Position numbers and translations under genes: made by a program. A stretch of DNA of 57,515 nucleotides from Burkholderiales bacterium (GTDB lineage Bacteria > Pseudomonadota > Gammaproteobacteria > Burkholderiales > Burkholderiaceae_C). A model generated the notes under the pieces. It saw only the letters and a program-made list of their open reading frames with translations, was not told where the DNA came from and made no database searches. The stretch lies in contig CANJJE010000015.1 in assembly GCA_947474755.1 (NCBI GenBank), forward strand, positions 1 through 57,515. The letters are read 5' to 3'. This document shows, in pieces, positions 24,787 to 33,857 of this stretch (positions within the stretch are counted from its first letter, which is position 1; every line of letters begins with the position of its first letter).

Positions 24787-25569
24787 TTACTGCATGAACC
24801 AGCCGTGGCTGACGACCAGCGACTGACCGGTCAGTGCGTTCGAGTTGAAGCCGGCGAACAGCAGCGCCACGTCGGCCACGTCCTGCACGGTGGTGAATTC
24901 ACCGTCGACGGTTTCCTTCAGCATCACCTTCTTGATCACGTCGTCCTCGCTGATGCCGAGTGCGGCGGCCTGCTCGGGAATCTGCTTGTCGACCAGCGGC
25001 GTGCGCACGAAGCCGGGGCAGATCACGTTGGCACGGATGCCGAACTTGCCGCCTTCCTTGGACACCGTCTTGCACAGGCCGATCAGACCGTGCTTGGCCG
25101 TGACATAGGCCGACTTCAGCAGCGAGGCCTCCTTCGAATGCACCGAGCCCATGTAGATGATGCTGCCGCCCTTGCCGGATGCCTTCATGTGCGGCACGCA
25201 GGCCTTGGTGGTCAGGAAGGCGCCATCGAGGTGGATCGCGAGCATCTTCTTCCAGTCGGCAAACGGGAAATCCTCGACCGGGTGGACGATCTGGATGCCG
25301 GCATTGCTCACCAGCACATCCACGCCGCCATACGCGGCCACGACCGCAGCGACGGCGGCATTGACCTGGTCTTCGCTGGTCACGTCCATCACCACCGCCA
25401 TCGCGGTACCGCCGGCCTTCGTGATCTCGTCGGCAGCGGCCTGTGCCGCCGCCAGGTTCATGTCCGCAATGGCGACCTTGCCACCCTCCTTGGCGAACAC
25501 GATGGCAATTTCCTTGCCGATGCCGCTGGCGGCGCCGGTGACGATGCAGACTTTGTCCTGGAGCTTCAT
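24787..25569 (-). CDS. bdhA: 3-hydroxybutyrate dehydrogenase
   Basis: A 260-residue short-chain dehydrogenase/reductase that interconverts 3-hydroxybutyrate and acetoacetate with NAD, a step in polyhydroxybutyrate mobilisation. The cofactor site is [13 protein letters not shown], with NAG in VLVSNAGIQ. The catalytic Ser is in YMGSVHS and the Tyr/Lys in [13 protein letters not shown]. The C-terminal SHGWFMQ is a hallmark of bacterial 3-hydroxybutyrate dehydrogenases. The start ATG 25569 is chosen since [13 protein letters not shown] matches the family start; the upstream extension to 25635 looks spurious. It is convergent with the Coq7-fusion gene. Confidence 0.92.
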   Translation of the reverse strand: MKLQDKVCIVTGAASGIGKEIAIVFAKEGGKVAIADMNLAAAQAAADEITKAGGTAMAVVMDVTSEDQVNAAVAAVVAAYGGVDVLVSNAGIQIVHPVEDFPFADWKKMLAIHLDGAFLTTKACVPHMKASGKGGSIIYMGSVHSKEASLLKSAYVTAKHGLIGLCKTVSKEGGKFGIRANVICPGFVRTPLVDKQIPEQAAALGISEDDVIKKVMLKETVDGEFTTVQDVADVALLFAGFNSNALTGQSLVVSHGWFMQ

Positions 25570-25871
25570 GGGGTGCTTTCGATGAAAAGAAGAACGGTTC
25601 TGATGCGACGAGCGACATCGGGCCTGCGAATGCACTCGTGCGGGGCCCGCGACTCAGACATGGGCATCGGGCGCCGTTGCGGCGCGCCGACTCGATGTGC
25701 GTCTGGGAGAGCCCTCGACGGTGGATTTCTTCATGCGGGGAATTCTCGGCCGTTTTGATGACCGACCTCTCGCAAGACTCTGGCCTGAAGTGCCAACCAG
25801 GGCGGGTCGACACCGCCGAAGTTCATCGGCGATCGGCGCGAATGTGATGTCCGGCCGGATCGACGGCCAGC
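25570..25871. other. Intergenic region, no gene recognised
   Basis: About 300 bp between the start of bdhA and the stop of the DUF427 gene, both on the minus strand. It should contain the bdhA promoter. No RNA gene, clear terminator or credible small ORF was seen; open frames here lack ribosome sites and recognisable sequence. Confidence 0.5.
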
Positions 25872-26435
25872 TCACCAGCCGCTGCTGCCGGGCTCGCCCT
25901 TGAACGGTCCGACCAGCTCGGCAGTGATCCACCCGCCATAGAACCCTCCAGCTTGTGGACGCACCGGGAGCCCGTCCACCTGGCAGTCCAGCCCGGTCGC
26001 ATAGAAGGCCACGCGATCGGCCAAGGCCTCGGCACCGGCCAGCGGCCGCGTGTAGCGCCAGGCGACGCGCGTCAGCTGTCGGCGGCCATCGACCAGCGTC
26101 CAGTACTGCGCAGGGCCCTTCCATTCGCAGAACGATCCTGCCTCAGGCTCCTGCCGCAACAGCTGCTGCGCCACATCGGCCCAGGGCAGGTAGAAGCTGG
26201 GCGGGTGCGAGGTCTCCAGCACGCGGACGGCCTGGCGCGTCCGTGCGACTTCGAGTGCGCCCCAGCGGATCACGACCTCGCGCGCATCCGGCACGATGAC
26301 GGGCGGCCTCGGGAAGTCCCACACCGAGACCTGGCCCGGCCCGGGAACCTCGGCAAATGCCGGACGAGACGTGCCGCGCCATGCCCACTGGTCGCGCGCG
26401 GCCTGTAGGCCAGGTGGCAGGCGACTGCTGTTCAT
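25872..26435 (-). CDS. DUF427 domain-containing protein
   Basis: A 187-residue protein of the DUF427 family, a small beta-barrel-like fold of unknown biochemistry. Recognisable parts are the VRVLETSHPPSFYLPWADV segment, SFCEWKGPAQYWTL and the later AWRYTRPLAGAEALADRVAFYA. In the family an Asp/Glu-rich pocket with conserved Trp and Tyr is typical. The start at ATG 26435 (MNSSRLPPGLQAARDQWAW) avoids an unrelated upstream stretch that is open to 26522. It stands alone between bdhA and the porin gene, on the same strand as both. Confidence 0.75.
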   Translation of the reverse strand: MNSSRLPPGLQAARDQWAWRGTSRPAFAEVPGPGQVSVWDFPRPPVIVPDAREVVIRWGALEVARTRQAVRVLETSHPPSFYLPWADVAQQLLRQEPEAGSFCEWKGPAQYWTLVDGRRQLTRVAWRYTRPLAGAEALADRVAFYATGLDCQVDGLPVRPQAGGFYGGWITAELVGPFKGEPGSSGW

Positions 26436-26548
26436 GGGCACAGCGAGCGATCGATACGCGGACGGGGAGTTGTCATGGTGTTGAGTCCTGACGATGGCAG
26501 ATGTCCTCCGCGGCGATGACACCGATCGCGCAAGGCCGAAGGTGACGC

Positions 26549-28003
26549 CTAGAACGTGATGGTGGTGCGCAGACCCAGCACGGTCGAATTCGGGATTCTT
26601 CGCGTGTTTGTCGCGTCGCCAGGGTCAACCACTCCGACACCCGGCCGGACCGTGTGCTGAAGCACGCCTTGAAGCTGCCACCAGGAAGTGATTTGAAACT
26701 GATAGGTCGCCTCGATGAAGGTTTCGTCTCTGCGCACCGGCAAGCCGCTGGCAGCGAAGGCATTGGTGTCGGCATCGAGCGCGCGGCTGTGGCGGCCCAC
26801 CTTGGCATAGGCCACGGCAATCCCGAACACATCGTTCTCGCGCCCGGCAAGCGGCGCGTTCAGGGTCGCGCCCAGGTTGGCGCTGAAGCTGATCAGGTTG
26901 CGGTCGCCTGGTGCCCCCATGGCGCGGGCAAACAGATTCAGTGCGCGCGAGCCGTTGCGCCCTTCTTGCCAGACTGTCTGGTCCGCCACGGCGTAAACGC
27001 TCCAGTTGCCGGCATGCTGGCGCGGCGAGCCATTGCTGGACGGGTCGGCAAGCGACAAACCCGCTGTATCGAAGCGCGTGTCAGCAAAGTGCTGGTTGTG
27101 GTACCAGGCACCGATCTTGTAGGTGCCCGCTTTGCCCGTCTCGCCGACGGGCAGGCTGTGCTGAAGCTCGGCGATGTAGAGGGTGCCGCCGTTCAGACTG
27201 AAAGTGGTGCCGTGGTCGTTGGCCTTCTGCGGGTCCTGCGTGCGGGTGTTGGCCGGGTCGCCAGCAAAGGCACCGAACAGCAGCCGGGTGGAGTCCGCCA
27301 GCGCGAGTCGCACGCGCACGCCAAGCCCTGACAGGGGATAGGCGGGCCCGCCTGCCGGCAGGTCGGCAGACGGCAAGGCAGGCCAACCGAAGGCCGTGCC
27401 GACAAAGGTGGCGGCGTACTCGCTGACCATGAATTCCTGGTCCAGGCTTTGCTGGCCGACCCTGACGGAAAGCCCCTGGTACGGCGCCTCGTCGGCACCG
27501 TCCCCCAGCTTCTGCTCGTACCAGAGTTCCCACAGGCGCGGGCCCCCGATGGCTTCGATGCCACTGGCGGTCTGCAGACTGCCGATGTATCTGGGCGACA
27601 GCTGGTGGCCATGGATTTCCAGCGCACTGACATTGAAGCTGCCGCCCTGCCACATCCCCGCCTGGGCGGTATCGACGCCCAGCGTCAGCGTGGTGAGTCC
27701 GTGGTAGCGATTCCCGGTCTTGATGCCACCACGAGCGTTCTGCAGCCATTCACTGATTTCGCTGAGACCCACGGTGACGCCAAAGTGGGCCAGCGCCGGC
27801 CGGAGCCCGCCGACGTCACCGAGCAGCGTCGCAGCGGGAGCGTCGCTGTCGACGTCCCCCTCGGCGAACGCCGGGGACGCCGAGCAGGCGATGGCGGCGA
27901 ACACCGCCGCACAAGCGGCATGCAGTTTTGACAACGGCTTCGGCTTGCACGCAGCCGTCTGGGCATCGGAGCGTCGAATGCTGGGGATTTGAGGCAAGCG
28001 CAT
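26549..28003 (-). CDS. OprB-family carbohydrate-selective porin
   Basis: A 484-residue outer-membrane porin. There is a long basic N-terminal leader, then a signal sequence ending at PAFAEGDVDSD (after about 47 residues). The mature part matches the OprB family: GLRPALAHFGVTVGLSEISEWLQNARGG near the start, TLTLGVDTAQAGMWQGGSFNVSALEIHG, LWYEQKL, VRVGQQSLDQEFM, GRHSRALDADTNAF and the final Phe (TTITF) typical of outer-membrane barrels. ATG 28003 is preceded by AAGG at about 9 nt. The frame remains open to 28105. Sugar specificity is unknown. It is divergent from the uspA gene. Confidence 0.87.
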   Translation of the reverse strand: MRLPQIPSIRRSDAQTAACKPKPLSKLHAACAAVFAAIACSASPAFAEGDVDSDAPAATLLGDVGGLRPALAHFGVTVGLSEISEWLQNARGGIKTGNRYHGLTTLTLGVDTAQAGMWQGGSFNVSALEIHGHQLSPRYIGSLQTASGIEAIGGPRLWELWYEQKLGDGADEAPYQGLSVRVGQQSLDQEFMVSEYAATFVGTAFGWPALPSADLPAGGPAYPLSGLGVRVRLALADSTRLLFGAFAGDPANTRTQDPQKANDHGTTFSLNGGTLYIAELQHSLPVGETGKAGTYKIGAWYHNQHFADTRFDTAGLSLADPSSNGSPRQHAGNWSVYAVADQTVWQEGRNGSRALNLFARAMGAPGDRNLISFSANLGATLNAPLAGRENDVFGIAVAYAKVGRHSRALDADTNAFAASGLPVRRDETFIEATYQFQITSWWQLQGVLQHTVRPGVGVVDPGDATNTRRIPNSTVLGLRTTITF

Positions 28004-28167
28004 GACGGTGACCTTTCGTGGGATGTCAGATCTATCGGCTTCGGCAGCATGAAGTGAAGGCGAGCCGGCTTGCGCAAGGGCGGTCGACAGCGATGGAGAG
28101 GTCACGTTTCAGAACTGCTGGTCACTGCCTGGAACAGAATGGGCATCGAGAATAGCGGGGACGCCAG

Positions 28168-28590
28168 ATGAACATACTGCTCGCTGCCGATGGCAGCCCT
28201 TACACCAAACGCATGCTGGCCTATGTAGCGGCCCATGAAGACTGGCTGGGAGCGCACCATCGCTATGTCGTGGTGACGGCCGTTCCGGCCGTTCCGCCGC
28301 GAGCGGCCGCTACCCTGGGTCGAGTCATCGTCAACGACTACTACGAAGACGAGGCGGAGAAGGTCTTCAAGCCCATCCGCAGCTTCTTCAAGGGACGCGG
28401 CATTGCCGCCGAGTTTGTCTGGAAGGCGGGGCCTGCCGCAGAGGTCATCACCAAGCAGGCCAGCAAGGGCTCGTTCGATCTGTTGATGATGGGTTCACAC
28501 GGACATGGCAGCGTGGTCAACGTCGTCATGGGTTCGGTCGCCACGAAGGTCATTGCCAACTGCAAGACACCGGTTTTGCTGGTGCGCTGA
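28168..28590 (+). CDS. UspA-type universal stress protein
   Basis: A 140-residue single-domain universal stress protein. The N-terminus MNILLAADGSPYTKRMLAYV and the C-terminal ATP-binding motif GSHGHGSVVNVVMGSVATKVIA (G-2x-G-9x-G-S/T pattern) are clear, and the last strand is TPVLLVR. The ATP site suggests a nucleotide-binding stress regulator. A GGGG ribosome site precedes the ATG. An inverted repeat TTGACA/TGTCAA (28606-28611 and 28625-28630) lies just after the stop. It could belong to the promoter of the next gene. Confidence 0.92.
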   Translation: MNILLAADGSPYTKRMLAYVAAHEDWLGAHHRYVVVTAVPAVPPRAAATLGRVIVNDYYEDEAEKVFKPIRSFFKGRGIAAEFVWKAGPAAEVITKQASKGSFDLLMMGSHGHGSVVNVVMGSVATKVIANCKTPVLLVR

Positions 28591-28756
28591 ATCGGGCCAT
28601 TCGGGTTGACAAGTTCACTGGTTGTGTCAATAACATTTGACGGCTTGTGGTGTTGATCGATGTTTACACTTGCAGGCGCAGGGAAAGGAACACCTGCCCC
28701 GTATGCGCTGAGCAGCGCCCTTTTCGAATCAACACAAGCCTGCAAAGGAACACGCC

Positions 28757-29008
28757 GTGAACCTTCCCATCGCCCTGTTTCTCGTCTTCGGCTTCTGCTT
28801 CGGCCTTGCCACTTACTCGAACCGACATCTGTTCAGCGAGGGACCAAGACGGCGCAGCGACGAGAGCGAGAAGGACCCGCTGGACGGGCGCCTGATGTGG
28901 ACGGTGACTTGCACCATGCTCTGGCCCATCATGGTCCTGACCGGCTTGAACACCTGGTGGATCCTGTCTCGCCGTCGCGCGATGGCTGCGCGCCGCACCA
29001 AGGGCTGA
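28757..29008 (+). CDS. Small two-helix membrane protein, unknown function
   Basis: An 83-residue protein starting with GTG after a good AAAGGA site (8 nt). It has two hydrophobic segments, IALFLVFGFCFGLATYS (about residues 5-21) and WTVTCTMLWPIMVLTGLNTWWIL (about 48-70). A charged loop (EGPRRRSDESEKDPLDGR) separates them, and a basic tail follows (SRRRAMAARRTKG). No family was recognised. The codon use and ribosome site make it credible as a real gene. It lies between uspA and the arsenic operon. Confidence 0.65.
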   Translation: MNLPIALFLVFGFCFGLATYSNRHLFSEGPRRRSDESEKDPLDGRLMWTVTCTMLWPIMVLTGLNTWWILSRRRAMAARRTKG

Positions 29009-29366
29009 GGCGTTCGTCAAGCGTTCTGACCCCATTGGCGTCGTGAACGCCGGCTGGTCCGGTTCCGGCCGCCCCCCGACACGCCCTGTTCACGGGTCGA
29101 CCTGAGTCAGGCTGGCAGGAGCGGCGCCGCGCGAAACACCGGGTGACCGACCCCAGGGCATCGCCCGGGAACACTCCCACTCGCCGGGCAACAGTCCCTT
29201 CTTCGGCGAGGCCGCAGCAGCACGGGCCGCAACGACGTCCTGCTGCCGACCTGCCGCGTCGGCGCACGGCGCATGCGCTGGCGGCATCGATGTGTGTCAC
29301 CGCGATGTCATCCTTCATTTCTACATTAATGGAACTACCGTTTTATTTCCCGAGGGAGAAGCGATC
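29009..29366 (+). promoter_or_regulatory. Intergenic region carrying the probable arsenic-operon promoter
   Basis: About 360 bp with no credible gene. The last ~60 bp (29310-29366) are strikingly AT-rich compared with the rest and contain the imperfect dyad TTCATT..AATGGAA around 29313-29334. The ribosome site GGGAGA for the GTG start at 29367 follows. Because an arsR gene lies in the operon, this is the natural place for an ArsR operator, but no match to a defined ArsR box is claimed. The GC-rich part (29009-29300) has no recognisable feature. Confidence 0.4.
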
Positions 29367-30410
29367 GTGAGAGTCGGCATCAATGGCATGGGACGCATCG
29401 GACGGCTCGCCCTGCGCGCAGCGATGGGCGCGGCAGAACGCCCTGCGGACGATCCCCGCGCGGGCAACCGCCTGGAAGTGGTGCACCTCAACGAGTTGAA
29501 GGGCGGCGGCGCCGCCACTGCGCACCTGCTCGAGTTCGACAGCGTCCAGGGCCGTTGGCGCAACCGCATTGCAGCGGACGGCGAGTCGGCCATTCATATC
29601 AGCGATCGACAGCTGGGCTTCTCGTCACATGCGAGCGCAGCGGAGATTCCCTGGGGCGACGTCGGCGTCGACGTCGTGCTCGAGTGCACGGGCAAGTTCC
29701 TGACGCCGGAGACCCTCCAGGGCCACCTCGACCGGGGCGCCAAGCGCGTGATCGTCGCTGCACCGGTCAAGGTGGGAGACGTGCTGAACGTCGTCGTCGG
29801 GGTCAACGAGCACCTCTACGAGCCGGGCCGGCATCGCATCGTGACCGCCGCCTCCTGCACCACGAACTGCCTGGCACCGGTGGTCAAGGTGGTGCACGAG
29901 GCCCTGGGCATCCGCCACGGCCAGATCACCACCATCCACAACCCGACCAACACCAACCTGATGGTCGACGCCCCGCACAAGGACCTGCGCCGCGCCCGCA
30001 GCGCGATGCTCAGCCTGGCGCCGACGACGACGGGCAGCGCCACCGCCATCGCGCTGATCTACCCCGAACTCAAGGGCAAGTTGAACGGCCATGCCGTGCG
30101 CGCGCCGGTACTCAACGCCTCGCTGACCGACTGCGTCTTCGAACTCAAGCGCGAGACCACCTCGGCCGAGGTCAACGCCCTCTTCGCGCAGGCTGCCCGG
30201 GGGCCGCTGGCCGGCATCCTGGGCTACGAGGAGCGCCCGCTCGTCAGCGCGGACTACGCACGCGACACGCGCAGTTCGATCGTCGATGCGCCCTCGACGA
30301 TGGTGACCGACGGCACCCTGCTGAAGGTCTACGCCTGGTACGACAACGAGATGGGCTACGCCTGCCGGATGGTCGACCTGGCGTGCCACCTGCAGCAGCA
30401 GGGCGTCTGA
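29367..30410 (+). CDS. ArsJ-associated glyceraldehyde-3-phosphate dehydrogenase
   Basis: A 347-residue GAPDH. In ars operons this enzyme uses arsenate in place of phosphate, giving 1-arseno-3-phosphoglycerate for export by ArsJ. It has the NAD-binding [19 protein letters not shown] and the active-site Cys in [15 protein letters not shown], followed by [25 protein letters not shown] and the C-terminal [18 protein letters not shown] at 29367 with GGGAGA seven nt before it gives the standard family start; the open frame extends to 29292. arsJ begins 2 nt after the stop, so the pair is surely co-translated. Context rather than sequence distinguishes it from glycolytic GAPDH. Confidence 0.88.
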   Translation: MRVGINGMGRIGRLALRAAMGAAERPADDPRAGNRLEVVHLNELKGGGAATAHLLEFDSVQGRWRNRIAADGESAIHISDRQLGFSSHASAAEIPWGDVGVDVVLECTGKFLTPETLQGHLDRGAKRVIVAAPVKVGDVLNVVVGVNEHLYEPGRHRIVTAASCTTNCLAPVVKVVHEALGIRHGQITTIHNPTNTNLMVDAPHKDLRRARSAMLSLAPTTTGSATAIALIYPELKGKLNGHAVRAPVLNASLTDCVFELKRETTSAEVNALFAQAARGPLAGILGYEERPLVSADYARDTRSSIVDAPSTMVTDGTLLKVYAWYDNEMGYACRMVDLACHLQQQGV

Positions 30411-30412
30411 CG

Positions 30413-31810
30413 ATGGACCGAGAGGGCATCCACGGGCCGAGCGCCGGGCCGCCCCAAGCCGGCCCGCATCCCCCCGGGGGATCGCACGGCGCAGCCGCTG
30501 GGCGAGGGGCCAGAGATTACGCCTTCGTCACCGCCGCCTACTGGGGCTTCACCCTCAGCGACGGCGCGCTGCGCATGCTGGTGCTGCTGCACTTCTACCG
30601 GCTCGGTTACTCGCCGTTCACGCTGGCCTTCCTGTTCCTGCTCTACGAAGCCATGGGCGTGGTGGCCAACCTGATCGGCGGGTGGCTGGCCACGCGCTAT
30701 GGCATCAAGCGCATGTTGACGGTGGGCCTCTTCACCGAGATCACCGGCTTCCTGCTGATGTCCGCGCTGTCGCCGACCTGGTCGGCGGCGCTGTCGGTCG
30801 CCTGGGTCGTCGCGGCGCAAGGCATCTGTGGCATCGCGAAGGACCTGACCAAGACCGCCAGCAAGTCCGCCATCAAGGCGACGGCGGGCGACGCGTCGGG
30901 CCAGCTGTTCAAGTGGGTCGCCTTCTTCACCGGCAGCAAGAACGCGATGAAGGGCGTGGGCTTCTTCCTCGGCGGGCTGCTGCTGCAGGCCGTCGGCTTC
31001 CAGGTCGCGTTGTGGATCATGGCCGGGCTGCTGGCGATCGTCTTCGTCGGCGTCGTCAGCTTCGTGCCACCGCTGATGGGCAAGAGCAAGGCCTCGAAGT
31101 CGGCCAGGGAACTGTTTGCCAAGAACCGCGGCATCAACCTGCTCGCGGCCGCACGGGTGGCACTCTTCGGCGCGCGCGATGTGTGGTTCGTGGTCGGTGT
31201 GCCGGTGTTCCTGTACGCGTCGGGCTGGACCTTCACGATGGTCAGCGGCTTCGTGGCTCTGTGGACCATCGGCTACGGCGTGGTGCAGGCCGCCGCCCCG
31301 GCCATCGTCCGGCGCAGCGAAGATGGCCTCAGTGCCGAAGTGCCGGCGGCCCGCCTGTGGTCGGCCTTGCTCGCGCTGGTGCCCATCGTCCTGGCCGGCC
31401 TGGTGCTGGCGAAGGTGCCGAACCTCGAGTGGGTCGTCGTCGCCGGTCTCGCCGTGTTCGGCTTCGCCTTCGCGGTCAACTCCTCGGTGCACTCCTACCT
31501 GGTCCTCGCCTATGCCGGTTCGGAGAAGGCCGCCGAGGACGTGGGCTTCTACTACGCCGCCAATGCCCTGGGCCGCTTCTTCGGCACCCTGCTGTCGGGG
31601 CTGCTGTACCAGTGGGGTGGCCTGGCCTGGTCGCTGGCCGGATCGGCGGCGCTGCTCGTGACCTGCTGGCTGATCACGCTGGCGCTGCCGACCCGGTTGC
31701 AGCACGCGAGGCCGCCCTCGCTCGAAGGCGCCGAGGCCAGGGACGCGGACCCGAACCCGAAGGCCCAGGCACAGGCTGCAGCCACAACACACCAGGGGAC
31801 CTGCCCGTGA
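30413..31810 (+). CDS. arsJ: ArsJ, organoarsenical (1-arseno-3-phosphoglycerate) efflux permease
   Basis: A 465-residue major-facilitator protein with about 11-12 hydrophobic segments. ArsJ-like sequence is seen in AYWGFTLSDGALRMLVLLHFY, EAMGVVANLIGGWLATRYG, GICGIAKDLTKTASKSAIK and FVVGVPVFLYASGW. ArsJ exports the unstable product made by the adjacent GAPDH, so arsenate is removed from the cell. The Pro/Gly-rich first ~35 residues are unusual; the family core begins at RDYAFVTAAYWGF, so translation could start later. The hydrophilic C-terminal tail after LALPTRLQ is also extra. The stop overlaps the arsR ATG by one base (TGATG). Confidence 0.9.
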   Translation: MDREGIHGPSAGPPQAGPHPPGGSHGAAAGRGARDYAFVTAAYWGFTLSDGALRMLVLLHFYRLGYSPFTLAFLFLLYEAMGVVANLIGGWLATRYGIKRMLTVGLFTEITGFLLMSALSPTWSAALSVAWVVAAQGICGIAKDLTKTASKSAIKATAGDASGQLFKWVAFFTGSKNAMKGVGFFLGGLLLQAVGFQVALWIMAGLLAIVFVGVVSFVPPLMGKSKASKSARELFAKNRGINLLAAARVALFGARDVWFVVGVPVFLYASGWTFTMVSGFVALWTIGYGVVQAAAPAIVRRSEDGLSAEVPAARLWSALLALVPIVLAGLVLAKVPNLEWVVVAGLAVFGFAFAVNSSVHSYLVLAYAGSEKAAEDVGFYYAANALGRFFGTLLSGLLYQWGGLAWSLAGSAALLVTCWLITLALPTRLQHARPPSLEGAEARDADPNPKAQAQAAATTHQGTCP

Positions 31811-32145
31811 TGGACGAGAGGGCCGCCGTTCGGGCACTGGGCGCACTGGCGCAGGACGTGCGCCTGCGCATCTACCGAGCCGTGGTGGGCGTGGGCCCCA
31901 CCGGCATGACGCCGGGGGCGCTGGCGAGCGAACTGGCCGTCCCGTCCTCGACCGTGTCCTTCCACGTCAAGGAACTGCTGCATGCCGGCCTGCTGACGCA
32001 GGAGCGTGACGGCCGGCATCTGATTTACCGGCCGAACATCGACACCATGAACGAGTTGCTGGCCTACCTGTCGGCGCATTGCTGCCAGGCCGTCACCTGC
32101 GGCGCAGCGCCTGTGGCGTCCGACGCGGCACGCACCCCCTGCTGA
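31810..32145 (+). CDS. arsR: ArsR-family arsenic-responsive repressor
   Basis: A 111-residue winged-helix repressor of the ArsR/SmtB family. The helix-turn-helix is GALASELAVPSSTVSFHVKELLHAGLLTQERDGRHLIYRP. Near the C-terminus it has CC in AHCCQAVTCGAAP and a final Cys (TPC). These are a possible arsenite-sensing thiol set for the class with C-terminal cysteines, instead of the ELCVCDL site of plasmid ArsR. It sits third in the operon instead of first and probably regulates the promoter before the GAPDH gene. A GTG at 31807, three nt upstream, is an alternative start. Confidence 0.9.
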   Translation: MDERAAVRALGALAQDVRLRIYRAVVGVGPTGMTPGALASELAVPSSTVSFHVKELLHAGLLTQERDGRHLIYRPNIDTMNELLAYLSAHCCQAVTCGAAPVASDAARTPC

Positions 32146-32176
32146 ACCGAACCACCGCCACTACCGGAGACGCCGC

Positions 32177-32671
32177 ATGAGCGACAAGGTCTACAACGTG
32201 CTCTTTGTCTGCACGCACAACTCGGCTCGTTCGATCATGGCCGAGGGCATCCTCAACAGCCTGGGCCGCGGTCGCTTCCGGGCCTTCTCGGCGGGAAGCC
32301 ACGCGGGCTCCTCGGTCAATGCGCTCGCGCTGAAGACGTTGTCGGCGCTGCATGTCCCGACGGCCGGCTTTCGCAGCAAGGGCTGGGACGAGTTCGCTCG
32401 GCCCGGCGCACCCGAACTCGACTTCGTGTTCACGGTGTGCGACAAGGCGGCGGGCGAAGTCTGCCCGGTCTGGCCCGGCCAACCCATGACGGCACATTGG
32501 GGCGTGGCGGATCCGGCGGCCTTCGATGGCACCGAGCCGCAGAAGGCGAAGGTCTTCTGGGACACGGCGGTCGTGCTCAAGCGCCGCATCGAGCTGATGC
32601 TGGCGCTTCCGCTGGCTTCGCTGGACAAGATGGCCATCCAGCGCGAGATCAAGGACATCGGGACGCGCTGA
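32177..32671 (+). CDS. arsC: Arsenate reductase, low-molecular-weight phosphatase fold
   Basis: A 164-residue arsenate reductase of the LMW-protein-tyrosine-phosphatase fold, reducing As(V) to As(III). The active-site loop VCTHNSARSIMAEG (CX5R, about residues 12-18) opens the protein. The conserved Asp-Pro is in GVADPAAF, and a second redox region FTVCDKAAGEVCPVWPG carries the other cysteines. The product arsenite is the substrate of the following acr3 and arsA-type genes. acr3 starts 3 nt after its stop. Confidence 0.92.
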   Translation: MSDKVYNVLFVCTHNSARSIMAEGILNSLGRGRFRAFSAGSHAGSSVNALALKTLSALHVPTAGFRSKGWDEFARPGAPELDFVFTVCDKAAGEVCPVWPGQPMTAHWGVADPAAFDGTEPQKAKVFWDTAVVLKRRIELMLALPLASLDKMAIQREIKDIGTR

Positions 32672-32674
32672 GCC

Positions 32675-33748
32675 ATGTCGAGCGCCGACTTGCCCACCCG
32701 ACCGGCTGCGTCGGCGCCGATGAGCGTCTTCGAGCGCTACCTGACCGTCTGGGTCTTCCTGTGCATCGTCGTCGGCATCGGCCTGGGGCAGTTGCTGCCC
32801 GGGCCGGTCCAGGCCATCGGCACGATGGAGATCGCCAAGGTCAACCTGCCGGTGGGTCTGCTGATCTGGGTGATGATCATCCCGATGCTGCTGAAGGTCG
32901 ACTTCGGCGCGCTCAACCAGGTGAAGCAGCACTGGCGCGGCATCGGCGTCACGCTGTTCGTCAACTGGGCCGTCAAGCCCTTCTCGATGGCGCTGCTCGG
33001 CTGGATCTTCATCCGCCACGTGTTCGCGCCCTACCTTCCGGCGGACCAGGCCGACAGCTACATCGCCGGCCTGATCCTGCTCGCCGCGGCGCCCTGTACC
33101 GCGATGGTCTTCGTCTGGAGCCGGCTCACCGGTGGCCATCCACTCTTCACGCTCAGCCAGGTGGCACTGAACGACACCATCATGGTGTTCGCCTTCGCGC
33201 CCATCGTGGCGCTGCTGCTCGGCCTGTCGTCGATCACGGTCCCCTGGGACACGTTGATCACCTCGGTGGTCCTGTACATCGTGATCCCCGTGGTGATTGC
33301 GCAGCTGTGGCGAAAGGTGCTGCTGGCCAGGGGACAGGCCGCCTTCGATGCCACGCTGGCGAAGATCGGCCCCTGGTCGATCACCGCGCTGCTGGCCACG
33401 CTGGTGCTGCTTTTCGGCTTCCAGGGCGAGGCCATCTTGAAGCAGCCGCTGGTGATCGCGATGCTGGCGGTGCCGATCCTGATCCAGGTCCTGTTCAACT
33501 CCGGACTGGCGTATTGGCTCAACCGGCGCCTGGGCGAGTCGCACAGCGTCGCCTGCCCCTCGGCGCTGATCGGCGCCAGCAACTTCTTCGAGCTGGCGGT
33601 GGCCGCGGCGATCAGCCTGTTCGGGTTCGAGTCTGGCGCGGCACTGGCGACTGTGGTGGGCGTGCTGATCGAGGTTCCGGTGATGTTGCTGGTGGTGCGC
33701 GTCGTGAACCGGAGCAAGGGCTGGTACGAGGCGGGCGCCAGGGGCTGA
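32675..33748 (+). CDS. acr3: Acr3-type arsenite efflux permease
   Basis: A 357-residue inner-membrane arsenite carrier of the Acr3 (BASS superfamily) type, with about ten hydrophobic segments. Signature stretches are LTVWVFLCIVVGIGLGQLLP, VNLPVGLLIWVMIIPMLLKVDF, TLFVNWAVKPFSMALLG, and LLAAAPCTAMVFVWSRLTGG, which contains the conserved essential Cys. SVACPSALIGASNFFELAVAAAISLFG is near the C-terminus. It is encoded directly after arsC. An energy-coupling ArsA-like ATPase lies downstream, a pairing better known for ArsB but also seen with Acr3. Confidence 0.93.
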   Translation: MSSADLPTRPAASAPMSVFERYLTVWVFLCIVVGIGLGQLLPGPVQAIGTMEIAKVNLPVGLLIWVMIIPMLLKVDFGALNQVKQHWRGIGVTLFVNWAVKPFSMALLGWIFIRHVFAPYLPADQADSYIAGLILLAAAPCTAMVFVWSRLTGGHPLFTLSQVALNDTIMVFAFAPIVALLLGLSSITVPWDTLITSVVLYIVIPVVIAQLWRKVLLARGQAAFDATLAKIGPWSITALLATLVLLFGFQGEAILKQPLVIAMLAVPILIQVLFNSGLAYWLNRRLGESHSVACPSALIGASNFFELAVAAAISLFGFESGAALATVVGVLIEVPVMLLVVRVVNRSKGWYEAGARG

Positions 33749-33857
33749 ACCCGGCTGCAGGACGGATCGACCGCGCCCATGAGGTCTTTGCCTGGCGCGT
33801 GATCGGCGTCAACGTGCCGCAGGCGCGCGAGCGCATAGTGGACTCAAAGGACGAGTC

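Noticed and set aside
28606-28630. TTGACA/TGTCAA inverted repeat as a terminator of the uspA gene
   Set aside because: The arms are only 6 bp with a 13-nt loop and no T-tract; it may equally be part of a promoter. Left as a remark.
29555-30412. N-terminal extension of ArsJ across the GAPDH gene
   Set aside because: The frame is open but shadows GAPDH. ATG 30413, two bases after the GAPDH stop, is the sensible start.
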